54,750 nucleotides of DNA from Actinospica acidithermotolerans (GTDB lineage: Bacteria > Actinomycetota > Actinomycetes > Streptomycetales > Catenulisporaceae): positions 1 through 54,750 of the forward strand of contig NZ_JAGSOH010000039.1 of NCBI RefSeq assembly GCF_018139625.1, read 5' to 3'. The number at the start of each line of letters is the position of its first letter. Within the stretch, counting starts at the first letter, position 1. The position numbers and the translations under genes were made by a program. The notes below the pieces were generated by a model. It worked only from the letters and a program-made list of their open reading frames with translations, was not told the origin of the DNA and searched no databases. Positions 1-8,570 of the stretch are shown here, piece by piece.

Positions 1-210
1 GGGAGGGCAAGCGCAAACCGGGGAGCAGCAAAGCTGCGACACGAAACCGCAGCCGAACAACCATTGCAACGGGCACTCAGAGCCAGCTCGGCAGAGGCGG
101 TGAAGCAATAGACGAATGTGGATGCTCAATGGCTAGCGGCCAATGATCCGCAGCTTACTGATGATCTGCGACGATCGATTTTCCGCGACGATCGATCCTG
201 GGCCCTGCAG
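1..210. other. Left-edge stretch, no confident gene
   Basis: This stretch has a visibly lower GC content than the rest of the window. Two plus-strand frames are open from the left edge: one stops at 109-111, and another runs to a TGA near 142-144. Either could be the tail of a gene cut by the window edge, but neither tail contains anything I recognise. I make no gene call here. Confidence 0.3.
168..196. repeat. 12-bp direct repeat downstream of nnaR
   Basis: The 12-mer GCGACGATCGAT occurs at 168-179 and again at 185-196, a 17-bp period. It contains the self-complementary core ATCGAT. It lies just beyond the 3' end of the minus-strand regulator gene. It could be a protein-binding direct repeat or chance; nothing else supports a function. 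Confidence 0.35.
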
Positions 211-1383
211 CTACCGGCCAGGCACGGCGGCGACTGGCTGGCGTTCGGCCGCTAGGCGGTAGCCGCGCTTCGGGACGGTCACCACTAGGCCGGCGTGCTC
301 GCCGAGTGCGGCGCGCAGCCGGGCGACGGTTACCTCGACGATGTGATCAGCGCCGCGCCGTCCCCACACCCGGCGCAGTAGGTCGGTGCGCGAGATGACG
401 CGGCCTGGGCTGCGCGCCAGTTCGTGCAGTACGGCCGCGGGCTGAGTGGGCAGTGTGACGACGGTCCCGCCGATGCCGACCGCGTTGCCTTGCATGACGA
501 CGTCGCCCAACGCCGTGTGGATCGTCTGCCGCAGCCTGCTTGGCAGTTCGTCCGTCAGTACCCGGACCAGCGAGCCGAGCCGGCCGCGCTCGGGCCAGAG
601 GGCCGGCAGCTCCTGCGAGAGGAACGGCTGCGCGCACAGCTCGCCTATGCACGCCGCCAGTACCGGCTCGGTGAAGGCCTCGCGTACCCGCGCGCCTTCG
701 CCGATTGCGTCCGCCGCATCGAGTAGGGCCGTAGCGCCGGGTGCCGAGGTGAAGGCGACGGCGTGCACCTCGTGTCGGGCGATCGCGTGTACGAGCCGGT
801 CCACGGCGGCTGGGTCCGGGGAGGGCCCCCAGCGGTAGACCGGCACGTCGATCACCTCGGCCCCGCACTCGCGTAGGGCCTCGACGAAGGCTGCGTCGTA
901 GTTGGCGTGCCGCTGGACCGCGATCCGGGTGCCTTGCAGTGAGCGCGCCGTGAGCCAGTTGAGGATCTCGCGGCTCTCCTCGGTCGGCGAGGCGAAGCTC
1001 TCGCTCAGCCCGCTCGCTCGCACGGCGCCCGTCGCCTTCGGCCCCCGCGTGAGCACGGAGGCGAACCGGCACCTCGCGGTCAGTGCCTCTTCGAGGCCCC
1101 AGCCTTCCGCCGCGTTCATCCAGCCGCGCCAGCCGATCCCCGTCGTGGCTACGACGTAGTCGAGACGGCCGCTTACGCACGCCTTCGTCGCCTCGTACAG
1201 CGGGGCCTCGTCGTCGAACTGCTCGATGCGCAGCGTGGGAGCCGACACCACACGGGCGCCACGCCGTTCGAGCAGCATCGTCAGCTCTTCGCGGCGGCGG
1301 TCGGCGGTGATGCCGACGACGCACCCGGCGAGCGGCACGGAGCCGTAGGGGTCCGCGAACGCGACGTCGGCCGGGGTGTGCAT
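211..1383 (-). CDS. nnaR: NnaR-type regulator: uroporphyrinogen-III-synthase-like domain + winged helix
   Basis: The protein is about 390 aa. Residues ~18-270 have the HemD (uroporphyrinogen-III synthase) fold, beginning GCVVGITADRRREEL. The last ~90 residues form an OmpR-type winged helix (SRTDLLRRVWGRRG, then the VPKRGYRL wing). This fusion is the architecture of NnaR, known in mycobacteria and Streptomyces as a co-activator of nitrate/nitrite assimilation genes working with GlnR. That is family knowledge; the divergent narK next door fits it. The ATG at 1383 leaves a normal 20-residue lead before the fold. Longer starts at 1440 or 1467 are possible but add a non-conserved Arg-rich leader. 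No Shine-Dalgarno sequence is obvious. The HemD half may be a ligand-sensing relic rather than a working enzyme. Confidence 0.85.
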   Translation of the reverse strand: MHTPADVAFADPYGSVPLAGCVVGITADRRREELTMLLERRGARVVSAPTLRIEQFDDEAPLYEATKACVSGRLDYVVATTGIGWRGWMNAAEGWGLEEALTARCRFASVLTRGPKATGAVRASGLSESFASPTEESREILNWLTARSLQGTRIAVQRHANYDAAFVEALRECGAEVIDVPVYRWGPSPDPAAVDRLVHAIARHEVHAVAFTSAPGATALLDAADAIGEGARVREAFTEPVLAACIGELCAQPFLSQELPALWPERGRLGSLVRVLTDELPSRLRQTIHTALGDVVMQGNAVGIGGTVVTLPTQPAAVLHELARSPGRVISRTDLLRRVWGRRGADHIVEVTVARLRAALGEHAGLVVTVPKRGYRLAAERQPVAAVPGR

Positions 1384-1395
1384 GCACAGATCATG

Positions 1396-1432
1396 GTCAA
1401 CGAGCGTTTCCGCGACGTTTCCCCGATGCGAC
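1396..1432. promoter_or_regulatory. Candidate GlnR/NnaR-type operator between nnaR and narK
   Basis: Two GTTTC elements (GAAAC on the minus strand) lie at 1406-1410 and 1417-1421, separated by exactly 6 nt. GTCAA (1396-1400) lies on one side and GCGAC (1428-1432) on the other. GlnR boxes of actinomycetes are alternating gTnAc and GaAAc elements with 6-nt spacing, so the 11-bp periodicity fits. The outer elements are imperfect. The position in the divergent nnaR-narK spacer supports the idea. This is inference from pattern only. Confidence 0.35.
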
Positions 1433-1599
1433 CGGACCATCAAGAACCGCCCAGAAAAACGCCTCACATCCGGCCCGTGCCGCCAGAGAGTGCCGTGTTC
1501 CGTACGCGCAACCCGGCGGAGACGGTCGGGAAACCGCCCTCGGCGAACGTCGGATACAGCGAGGTCACCGCCCCCACGAAACGATCCGGAGAGTCCCCG

Positions 1600-2940
1600 A
1601 TGTCACGTTGGATCACCGACTGGAACCCCGAGGACGAGACGTTCTGGCAGGAAAGAGGCCGACGTGTCGCCCTGCGCAACATGATCACGTCGATCGCCTG
1701 CGAGCACATCGGCTTCTCGGTGTGGAGCCTGTGGTCGGTCCTGGTGCTCTTCCTCGGCCCGGCCTACCACGTCGACGCCGCCGGCAAGTTCACCCTCACC
1801 GCGATCCCCACCTTCATCGGCGCCGTGCTACGGCTGCCGTACAGCTACGCCGTCGTACGCTTCGGCGGCCGCAACTGGACAATCGTCAGCGCGCTGCTGC
1901 TGCTCATCCCGACGATCTCGGCCACGTTCCTGATCCACCCGGGCGTCTCCTACTCGACGCTCGTCGTCCTGTCCGCGCTCGCCGGCTTCGGCGGCGGCAA
2001 CTTTGCCTCCGCGATGACGAACATCAACGCCTACTACCCGCAGCGGCTCAAGGGCTGGGCGCTCGGCCTGAACGCGGGCGGCGGCAACATCGGCGTCGCG
2101 GTCGTACAGCTCGTCGGCCTGCTGGTGCTGGCCACGGCCGGCAAGGGCCACCCGGCCGTGATGACCGGCGTCTACATTCCGCTGGTCGTCATCGTCGCCG
2201 CGACCGCCGCGCTGAGCATGGACAATCTCGCCGTGCAGCGCGACAAGGGCGCGCTGGCGCTCGCGGCCCGGCAGCCGCAGACCTGGTCCATCTCGCTGCT
2301 CTACATCGGCACCTTCGGCTCGTTCATCGGCTTCGGCTTCGCGTTCGGGCAGGTGCTGCAGGTGCAGTTCGCGCACTCGTACCCGACGCCGCTCAAGGCC
2401 GCCTACATCACGTTCCTCGGCCCGCTGATCGGCTCGCTTGTGCGCCCGGTCGGCGGTCGGCTCGCCGACCGCTTCGGCGGCGGCCCGGTCAGCTTCGCCA
2501 CGTTCGTGCTGATGGCGGGCGGCGCGGCCGTCGTGCTGATCGCCTCCTCGGCGAAGTCGCTCGGCCTGTTCATCGCCGGCTTCGTGCTGCTGTTCGCCTT
2601 CAGCGGCATCGGCAACGGCTCCGTCTACAAGCTCATCCCCGTCGCCTTCCGCGAGCGCCCCGACGGGGAGCGCATCTCCGGCGCGGTGATCGGCATCGCC
2701 GGAGCGATCGGCGCCCTCGGTGGCGTGCTCGTCAACATCGCGTTCCGCGAGTCCTTCCTGACCACGAAGAACGGCGACGCGGCGTACATCGCGTTCATCG
2801 CGTACTACGTGCTCTGCTCCGCGCTCACCTGGGCCGTCTACCTGCGCAAGGCCCGTTCGGCCGCGGCGTCGGCCGACGAGTCGACCGTGACGCCCGGGGT
2901 CGTGACGCCCGCGGTCGAGGCGGCCGCGGAGGCGGTCTGA
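1600..2940 (+). CDS. narK: NarK-type nitrate/nitrite transporter (MFS, NNP family)
   Basis: This 446-aa membrane protein has about 12 predicted helices. It carries nitrate-transporter glycine-rich signatures: GFGGGNFASAMTNINAYYP around residue 130, followed by the GLNAGGGNIGVAVVQ stretch, and a second AGAIGALGGVLVNIAF region late in the protein. The start is the ATG at 1600, preceded by GGAGAG at 1588-1593. An upstream in-frame extension to 1378 would run through the divergent promoter region and add an unrelated Pro/Arg-rich leader, so I reject it. It should import nitrate (and perhaps export nitrite) across the cytoplasmic membrane for assimilation. The divergent nnaR is its likely regulator. 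No nitrate or nitrite reductase gene is in view. Confidence 0.92.
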   Translation: MSRWITDWNPEDETFWQERGRRVALRNMITSIACEHIGFSVWSLWSVLVLFLGPAYHVDAAGKFTLTAIPTFIGAVLRLPYSYAVVRFGGRNWTIVSALLLLIPTISATFLIHPGVSYSTLVVLSALAGFGGGNFASAMTNINAYYPQRLKGWALGLNAGGGNIGVAVVQLVGLLVLATAGKGHPAVMTGVYIPLVVIVAATAALSMDNLAVQRDKGALALAARQPQTWSISLLYIGTFGSFIGFGFAFGQVLQVQFAHSYPTPLKAAYITFLGPLIGSLVRPVGGRLADRFGGGPVSFATFVLMAGGAAVVLIASSAKSLGLFIAGFVLLFAFSGIGNGSVYKLIPVAFRERPDGERISGAVIGIAGAIGALGGVLVNIAFRESFLTTKNGDAAYIAFIAYYVLCSALTWAVYLRKARSAAASADESTVTPGVVTPAVEAAAEAV

Positions 2941-2963
2941 CGACGTAGGCCGGCTGCTCGACC

Positions 2964-3006
2964 GGCGCCGCGTGCCGTGTGGTTTCTCGACACAGCACGC
3001 GGCGCC
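2964..3006 (+). terminator. Terminator hairpin after narK
   Basis: A 17-bp inverted repeat (2964-2980 with 2990-3006, one mismatch) encloses a 9-nt loop. It sits 24 bp after the narK stop. There is no U-tract, as is common in high-GC actinomycetes. It also shows that the next gene must start downstream of here. Confidence 0.8.
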
Positions 3007-3099
3007 GCTATGTCTATGCACTCCATCGACCGCTGTGCGAACGGGGACCTACCGTCTGCCGGAATCCTCGTACCCACCTCAAAGAAGAGGGCAGCGGTT

Positions 3100-4437
3100 A
3101 TGGTCTCCAGATCCCCTTCGATCCGCGCTATGTCGGCGGTCGGCGCCGTCCTGGCAGTGCTCCTCGCGCTGGTCTACGTGCTGACCGGCGCGAGCACCGC
3201 GCTCGCGAACAGTTCGACGCTCACCCAGGTCTCGTCCTTCGGCTCGAACCCCGGCAACATCCAGATGTACGACTACGTGCCCACCTCGGCGGGATCGAAC
3301 GCGCCGCTCGTCGTCGCGCTGCACGGCTGCACCCAGCAGGCCACCGACTACTACAACGACTCGGGCTGGCCGAGGTACGCCGACGAATGGGGCTTCGACG
3401 TCGTCTTCCCGAACCAGACCTCGAGCAACAACAGCCAGGACTGTTTCGACTGGTACACCCCCTCGGACGACTCGCGCGGCGCGGGCGAAGCGGAATCGAT
3501 CATTCAGATGGTCGATTACATGGAGGCGCACTATTCGATCAATCCGAAGCGCATCTATGTCACCGGCCTGTCCGCGGGCGGCGGAATGACCGCCGACCTG
3601 CTGGCCGACTACCCGGACGTGTTCGCTTCCGGATCGATCGATTCCGGACTGCCCGCGCAGTGCGCCACGAGCCAGACCCAGGCGTACACCTGCATGGACA
3701 GCACGGTCAGCAACACGGTCGCGCAGTGGGCCGCGCTCGCCGAGAACTCGGACTCCGGGTACACGGGCCCGTGGCCGACCGTGCAGATCTGGCAGGGCAC
3801 CTCCGACTACACCGTCAGCACGGCGAACTCGACCGAGTTGATGGACCAGTGGACGGGCGTGTGGGGCGTGAGCCAGACGGCCTCCTCGACCGAGTCGCTG
3901 ACCGGCGGGACCACCGAGAAGGATTACGACAACAGCGCCGGCCAGCCGGTCGTCGAGACCTTCGCGATCTCCGGCATGGGCCACGGCCTCGCCGTGAACC
4001 CGGGCTCGGGCGCCGACCAGTGCGGCGCGACCGGCGCGTACTTCCTGAGCTACATCTGCTCGACGTACTACGCCGCGACGTTCTGGGGCCTGAACACGTC
4101 GTCGACCGCGACGGCTTCGTCCACTGCGACGGCTTCGTCCACTCCGACGGCCTCGTCGTCGCCTTCGGCCTCCGCCTCCGCCACGCCGACCGCGACCGCC
4201 ACGCCGACGGCGACCGCCTCGGCGTCCGCTTCCGCTAGTAGCTCCGGCACCTATACGACGAGCTGCTACACCGCCGACAACTACACACAGACCGTCGACG
4301 GCCGCGCGTACCAGTCCGGCGGCAACACCTTCGCCGACGGCTCCAACGACGCGATGGGCCTGTGGAACCTGTACGTGACCTCAAGCCTCGAAGAGACGTC
4401 GCCGGGTTACTACATAGTGGTCGCCACCTGCCCGTAG
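3100..4437 (+). CDS. Secreted PHB-depolymerase-family esterase (CE1-like)
   Basis: The protein is 445 aa. It has a signal peptide (helix ~11-30, likely cleavage near TALA-NS at ~36). An alpha/beta-hydrolase domain of the Esterase_PHB_depolymerase type covers ~45-330: the oxyanion LHGCTQQ is at ~74-80, the nucleophile is Ser158 in GLSAG, and a late histidine lies in GMGHG. A Ser/Thr/Ala linker (~335-382) is encoded by tandem 18-bp repeats around 4110-4160. The last ~60 residues form a small Cys-containing domain (NY..T.DGRAY.SGG, ending SPGYYIV) seen at the C-terminus of other actinobacterial secreted esterases. Substrate is unknown: polyhydroxyalkanoate, acetyl-xylan or feruloyl esters are all possible. 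The start is the ATG at 3100 behind AGAAGAGG at 3083-3090. Starts at 2977 or 2979 fall inside the narK terminator. Confidence 0.85.
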   Translation: MVSRSPSIRAMSAVGAVLAVLLALVYVLTGASTALANSSTLTQVSSFGSNPGNIQMYDYVPTSAGSNAPLVVALHGCTQQATDYYNDSGWPRYADEWGFDVVFPNQTSSNNSQDCFDWYTPSDDSRGAGEAESIIQMVDYMEAHYSINPKRIYVTGLSAGGGMTADLLADYPDVFASGSIDSGLPAQCATSQTQAYTCMDSTVSNTVAQWAALAENSDSGYTGPWPTVQIWQGTSDYTVSTANSTELMDQWTGVWGVSQTASSTESLTGGTTEKDYDNSAGQPVVETFAISGMGHGLAVNPGSGADQCGATGAYFLSYICSTYYAATFWGLNTSSTATASSTATASSTPTASSSPSASASATPTATATPTATASASASASSSGTYTTSCYTADNYTQTVDGRAYQSGGNTFADGSNDAMGLWNLYVTSSLEETSPGYYIVVATCP

Positions 4438-4454
4438 CGCCACTTTGTGTGGCG
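4438..4454 (+). terminator. Short hairpin after the esterase gene
   Basis: CGCCAC (4438-4443) pairs with GTGGCG (4449-4454) around a 5-nt loop, immediately after the stop codon. The stem is only 6 bp, so it is at best a weak terminator. Confidence 0.4.
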
Positions 4455-4534
4455 GGACACCATGCCCGCGGCCGCCGGACCTGTCTAGCGTTTCGCGCCA
4501 TCACCCTCAGTGCCCCAAGAAGAGAGACAGTGCA

Positions 4535-5818
4535 ATGGCGCGCTTCAACGCTCAAAGATGGACCGGCCTGGCGGCGGCCCTGCTGATGTGCGGCTCGGCC
4601 GCGGCGTGTGCGAACGCCGCGGCCGGTACCGGCGGCAGCGGCGGGGCCGGCGGCGGCAGCGGATCCGGCGGCACGGTCACGATCGGCGAGTCGACCACGC
4701 TCAGCGGCGCGATCGCCTCGCTCGGCCAGACCGGACTGCAGGGCGTGCAGCTGGCCGCAGCCGACATCAACGCCAAGGGCGGCCTGCTCGGCAAGCAGAT
4801 CAAGGTGGTCAGCGCGGACGACGCGGCGACCCCGGCCACCGGCGTCTCCAACGTGCGCACCATGCTCGACGCCGACCACGCCGTCGCGATCTTCGGCCCG
4901 GTGGCCAGCTCCGTCGCGTCGGCAGAGGAGCAGATCACCAACGCGCAGCAGATCCCGATCTTCCTGCACACCTCGAACGACATCGGCCTGACCACGACCA
5001 CGTACAGCAAGTACGTCTTCCAGGACGTGCCGAACACCGTGATGGAGCCGCGCGCCGCCGCCGACTACCTGGCCACGCAGCTGCACGGCAAGAGCGTGAC
5101 CATCGCGACCTTCGCGCCGAACTACTCCTTCGGCCAGGACACCGTCGCCGGCTTCATCCAGGCGCTCAAGGCCGAGAACGTGCACTACACGCTCGTGAAG
5201 CAGGAGTTCCCGCCGCTGGGGGCGACCGACATCAGCTCGTACCTCGCGGCCATCGAGTCGGCCCAGCCGGACTACGTGTTCAACGCCCAGTTCGGCGGCG
5301 ACCTCGTCGCCTTCACCAAGCAGGCGGAGAGCTACGGTCTGTTCGCGAAGACGAAGGTCATCGCGATGTACGACTACTCCGTCCTCCAGTCGCTCGGCTC
5401 CGCGGCCCCGACCGGCGCGATCGGCTTCGACCGCGCGCCGTACTGGACGGATGACAACTCGACGATGAGCGCGTTCGTGGACGAGTTCCGCGCCAAGTAC
5501 GGCGACGCGCCGAGCGAGTGGGCGATCCTCGGCTACGCGGCCGTGCAGCAGTGGGCGTGGGGCGTCGAGCACGCGAAGTCCTTCTCCGGCGACGCCGTCT
5601 CCGCCGCGCTCTCCGGTGCCTCCCCGGCCACGATCCTCGGCAGCCCGCAGATCCGCGCCTGCGACCACCAGACGGAGCTGCCCGAATACGTCGGCACCGT
5701 CTCCGCCCAGGCCGCCTCGTCCAGCGACCCGACCCACCTGTGGGACACTCCCGCGTTCGAGGCGCAGTTCGACCAGATCGACTACAGCTGCGCCCAGATG
5801 ACGGCGCTGCAGAAGTAG
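4535..5818 (+). CDS. ABC transporter substrate-binding lipoprotein, LivK/periplasmic-binding type I
   Basis: The protein is 427 aa. A lipoprotein signal peptide ends at the lipobox SAAAC with acyl-Cys25, followed by a Gly/Ser-rich tether. The mature part is a type I periplasmic-binding fold (TIGESTTLSG at the start, then ADINAKGGLLGKQIK, characteristic of LivJ/K, amide and urea binding proteins). It should capture an amino acid or related small solute at the outer face of the membrane and deliver it to the two permeases encoded just downstream. The start is the ATG at 4535 behind AAGAGAG. It is the first gene of a five-gene set in canonical order. The ligand cannot be told from sequence. Confidence 0.88.
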   Translation: MARFNAQRWTGLAAALLMCGSAAACANAAAGTGGSGGAGGGSGSGGTVTIGESTTLSGAIASLGQTGLQGVQLAAADINAKGGLLGKQIKVVSADDAATPATGVSNVRTMLDADHAVAIFGPVASSVASAEEQITNAQQIPIFLHTSNDIGLTTTTYSKYVFQDVPNTVMEPRAAADYLATQLHGKSVTIATFAPNYSFGQDTVAGFIQALKAENVHYTLVKQEFPPLGATDISSYLAAIESAQPDYVFNAQFGGDLVAFTKQAESYGLFAKTKVIAMYDYSVLQSLGSAAPTGAIGFDRAPYWTDDNSTMSAFVDEFRAKYGDAPSEWAILGYAAVQQWAWGVEHAKSFSGDAVSAALSGASPATILGSPQIRACDHQTELPEYVGTVSAQAASSSDPTHLWDTPAFEAQFDQIDYSCAQMTALQK

Positions 5819-5829
5819 CTGGTCCGGCC

Positions 5830-6696
5830 ATGAACACCTTCGTCACCGAAACCGTCAGCATCCTGACGAACGCCGCCATGCTGTTCGTCGTCGCGGCCGG
5901 GCTCACGCTGGTCTTCGGCGCGCTCCGGCTGATCAACATGGCGCACGGCAGCCTCTTCATGGTCGGCGCGCTGACCGTCGCGTCCCTCGCCTCCGGTCTG
6001 ACCGGGGGCTGGGGATTCGCGGTCGCGCTGATCGCCGCCGTCGGGCTGTGCGCGGCCCTGGGCGCGGGCATCGAGATCAGCATCCTGCGCCGCCTGCACG
6101 ACCGCGAGCCGCTGGCCCAGCTGCTCGCCACGTTCGCCCTCGTCCTCGTCGCCGCCGACCTCGCGCAGCGCGTGTGGGGCACCTCGGACCGGACCGTGGC
6201 CACGCCGGTCGCCGGGAGGTTCAGCGTGGGCGGCGCCGTCGTCCCGGAATACGACCTCATCGTCATCGGCATCGCCGCCGCCGTCGCCCTCGGGCTGTGG
6301 CTGCTGCTCGCCCGCACCGCCACCGGCTGGCGGGTCCGCGCGGCCGTGGAGGACCCGGAGACCCTGTCCGTCGGCGGCACGAACCTCGCCCTCCTGCGCA
6401 CCAGCGTCTTCGCGCTCGGCGCGGGGCTGGCCGGGCTCGCCGGAGCCGCGATCGCACCGCTCGAATCCGTCGGCCCGGGCCTCGACACGCAGATCATCGT
6501 CGCGGCGTTCATCGTCACCGTGGTCGGCGGCCTCGGCTCGGTCGTCGGCGCGGCGCTCGGCGCGGTGGTCATCGCCACCGTCGAGGGCCTGGGCACGCTC
6601 TGGGTCCCCAGCTACGCCTCCAGCGCCGGCTACCTCGTGATGATCCTCGTGCTGGCCGTGCGCCCCTGGGGCCTGTTCGGCACCCCGGACAGATAG
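5830..6696 (+). CDS. ABC transporter permease, LivH type
   Basis: This 288-aa protein has about eight hydrophobic segments. It carries LivH features: AGLTLVFGALRLINMAHGSLFMVGA near the N-terminus and the conserved GAGLAGLAGA..P block before the last helices. It pairs with the LivM-type permease to make the transmembrane channel. The start ATG at 5830 is only 11 nt after the substrate-binding-protein stop, so the two are co-transcribed. I saw no truncation or missing segment. Confidence 0.9.
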   Translation: MNTFVTETVSILTNAAMLFVVAAGLTLVFGALRLINMAHGSLFMVGALTVASLASGLTGGWGFAVALIAAVGLCAALGAGIEISILRRLHDREPLAQLLATFALVLVAADLAQRVWGTSDRTVATPVAGRFSVGGAVVPEYDLIVIGIAAAVALGLWLLLARTATGWRVRAAVEDPETLSVGGTNLALLRTSVFALGAGLAGLAGAAIAPLESVGPGLDTQIIVAAFIVTVVGGLGSVVGAALGAVVIATVEGLGTLWVPSYASSAGYLVMILVLAVRPWGLFGTPDR

Positions 6697-6777
6697 CGGA
6701 CGGAGAGCGGAAAGCACGCGCACGGCCCGCGCACGGAAGACCGCGCCCGGAAAGACAGGAACCTGACGGAAGACCCC

Positions 6778-7800
6778 ATGACAGTCCTCGAAGAGAAGAT
6801 CCCCCCGGCCACGGCGCGGCCCGCGCCGCGCCCGGCCGCCCGCCTCCTCCCGCTGCTCGCGGGTGCCGCGGCCCTCGCGCTGCTGGCCGCCGCGCCCTAC
6901 CTCGTCACCGTCTCCGCCATCCTCAGCCTCGAGCAGGTCGCCGCGTTCGCCGTCTTCGCCGTCGCCGCGAACCTGCTCATCGGCCAGGCCGGCCTGGTCA
7001 GCTTCGGGCAGGGGGTGTTCTTCGGCCTCGGCGCTTACACCGTCACCCTCGGCTGGGAGCACGCCGGCCTGAGCTTCTGGGAGGGTTTCGCGCTCGCCCC
7101 GGTGCTCGGCGCCGCGGCGGCGGCGCTGATCGGCCTCGTCGCCCTGCGTGCCCGCACCCTCTACTTCGCCCTGATCACGCTGGCGTTCTCGCAGCTGTTC
7201 TACCAGCTCGTCGAGCAGAACACCGGCTTCACCGGCGGCGCGAACGGCGTGTTCGCACCCGTAGTCCCGGCCTGGATGGAAAGCCCCGTAGAAGGTTACC
7301 TGACGCTCCTCGGCATCGCCGTCGCCGCGCTGCTGGCGCTGTGGTGGCTCTACCGGTCCGACTTCGGCCTGCTGCTGCGCGCCTCCCGGGAGAACCGCGC
7401 CCGCGTCCAGGCCCTCGGCACGAACGTCTACCGCCTGCACCTGCTCGCGTTCACCGTCTCCGGCGCCTTCTGCTCGCTGGCCGGGGCGATGTTCGTGGTC
7501 TACAACCAGGGTTCGAATGCAGAGCTCTTCGACTGGACGACGTCGGGCCAGGCCGTGCTGATGAGCGTGATCGGCGGCATGTACACGTTCGCGGGCCCGG
7601 TCGTCGGCGCGTTCGTCTACCAGTTCGGGCACGACTGGCTGGTGCGCTACGTCTCCGACTGGCAGCTCGTGCTCGGCGGAGTGCTGCTGCTCGTCGTGAT
7701 CCTGCGCCCTGACGGCCTGGCCGGAGCCCTCCGCCGCCCCGGCCGTCTCCGGCTCTCCGGCCGTCTCGAACTCCCGAGCCGACTGCGAGGCCGCAAGTGA
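6778..7800 (+). CDS. ABC transporter permease, LivM type
   Basis: This 340-aa membrane protein has about ten hydrophobic segments. LivM hallmarks are ANLLIGQAGLVSFGQGVFFGLGAY near residue 60 and the SGAFCSLAGAMFVVYNQ block near residue 230. The C-terminus is a short Arg/Leu-rich tail (repeated GRLRLSGRLE-like). It is the partner of the LivH-type permease. An 81-bp gap with no hairpin separates it from livH. Its stop overlaps the GTG of the next gene by 4 bp, showing translational coupling. Confidence 0.9.
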   Translation: MTVLEEKIPPATARPAPRPAARLLPLLAGAAALALLAAAPYLVTVSAILSLEQVAAFAVFAVAANLLIGQAGLVSFGQGVFFGLGAYTVTLGWEHAGLSFWEGFALAPVLGAAAAALIGLVALRARTLYFALITLAFSQLFYQLVEQNTGFTGGANGVFAPVVPAWMESPVEGYLTLLGIAVAALLALWWLYRSDFGLLLRASRENRARVQALGTNVYRLHLLAFTVSGAFCSLAGAMFVVYNQGSNAELFDWTTSGQAVLMSVIGGMYTFAGPVVGAFVYQFGHDWLVRYVSDWQLVLGGVLLLVVILRPDGLAGALRRPGRLRLSGRLELPSRLRGRK

Positions 7801-8543
7801 CCGAGCTACTGACCATCAGGGGCCTGACCCGCGACTTCGGCGGCTTCCGCGCCGTGGACGGCGTGGACCTGGACGTGGCCCAGGGTGCGATCCACTCCGT
7901 GATCGGCCCCAACGGCGCCGGCAAGAGCACCCTGTTCTCGCTGATCACCGGCGAGCGCAGACCTACCGCAGGGACGGTCCGCTTCGACGGCCGCGACCTG
8001 ACCGGCCTCGCCCCGCACGCCGTCACCCGCGCCGGCCTCGCCAAGGCCTTCCAGACCACCAGCATCTTCCCCCGCCTCACGGTCGGCGAGTCCGTCTGCG
8101 CCGCTCTGGCGGCCCGCAACGCCCAGCTCAGGCTCCTGCGCTCGCGCACCAAGGCCGGCATCCGCGCCGAGGCGGAGACGATCTGCGGCGCGCTGGGCCT
8201 GGCCGAGCACATCCACCGGGCGGGCTCCGCCCTCTCCCACGGCGACCAGCGCGCCCTGGAGGTCGCCCTGGCCCTCGCCACCGCCCCCCGCCTGCTGCTG
8301 CTCGACGAGCCGACGGCCGGCATGTCCCCGTTCGAGACGAAGCGCGTCGTCGACCAGATCACCGGCCTCGCCCGCGAACGCGGCCTGACCGTGCTGTTCT
8401 CCGAACACGACCTCGACACCGTCTTCTCGATCTCCGACGAGGTCACGGTGATGCACCAGGGCCGCGTACTGGCCCACGGCCCGGCAGCCGAGGTGCGGGC
8501 GAACGACGAAGTGATGGCCGTCTACCTCGGAAGCGAGCCGTGA
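7797..8543 (+). CDS. ABC transporter ATP-binding protein, LivG type
   Basis: The protein is 248 aa. It has Walker A GPNGAGKST (~40), a signature reading LSHGDQRALEVALAL in place of LSGGQ (usual for LivG, which has LayGeQr), Walker B LLLLDEP followed by TAGMSP, and the switch histidine in FSEHD. The GTG start at 7797 overlaps the livM stop. It hydrolyses ATP as a heterodimer with the LivF-type subunit to power import. Confidence 0.92.
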   Translation: MTELLTIRGLTRDFGGFRAVDGVDLDVAQGAIHSVIGPNGAGKSTLFSLITGERRPTAGTVRFDGRDLTGLAPHAVTRAGLAKAFQTTSIFPRLTVGESVCAALAARNAQLRLLRSRTKAGIRAEAETICGALGLAEHIHRAGSALSHGDQRALEVALALATAPRLLLLDEPTAGMSPFETKRVVDQITGLARERGLTVLFSEHDLDTVFSISDEVTVMHQGRVLAHGPAAEVRANDEVMAVYLGSEP

Positions 8544-8570
8544 CCCGTGACCACCGAAGCAAGGAGATCC

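Noticed and set aside
1564-1582. GTCAC ... GAAAC as a GlnR box directly before narK
   Set aside because: The elements are 9 nt apart, whereas the known box needs 6 nt. The spacing at 1406-1421 fits better.
1378-1599. In-frame N-terminal extension of narK
   Set aside because: It would cover the whole divergent promoter spacer and lacks any resemblance to transporters. ATG 1600 has a good GGAGAG.
2977-3099. Upstream start for the secreted esterase
   Set aside because: It begins inside the narK terminator hairpin and would place a non-signal segment before the signal peptide. ATG 3100 has a Shine-Dalgarno.
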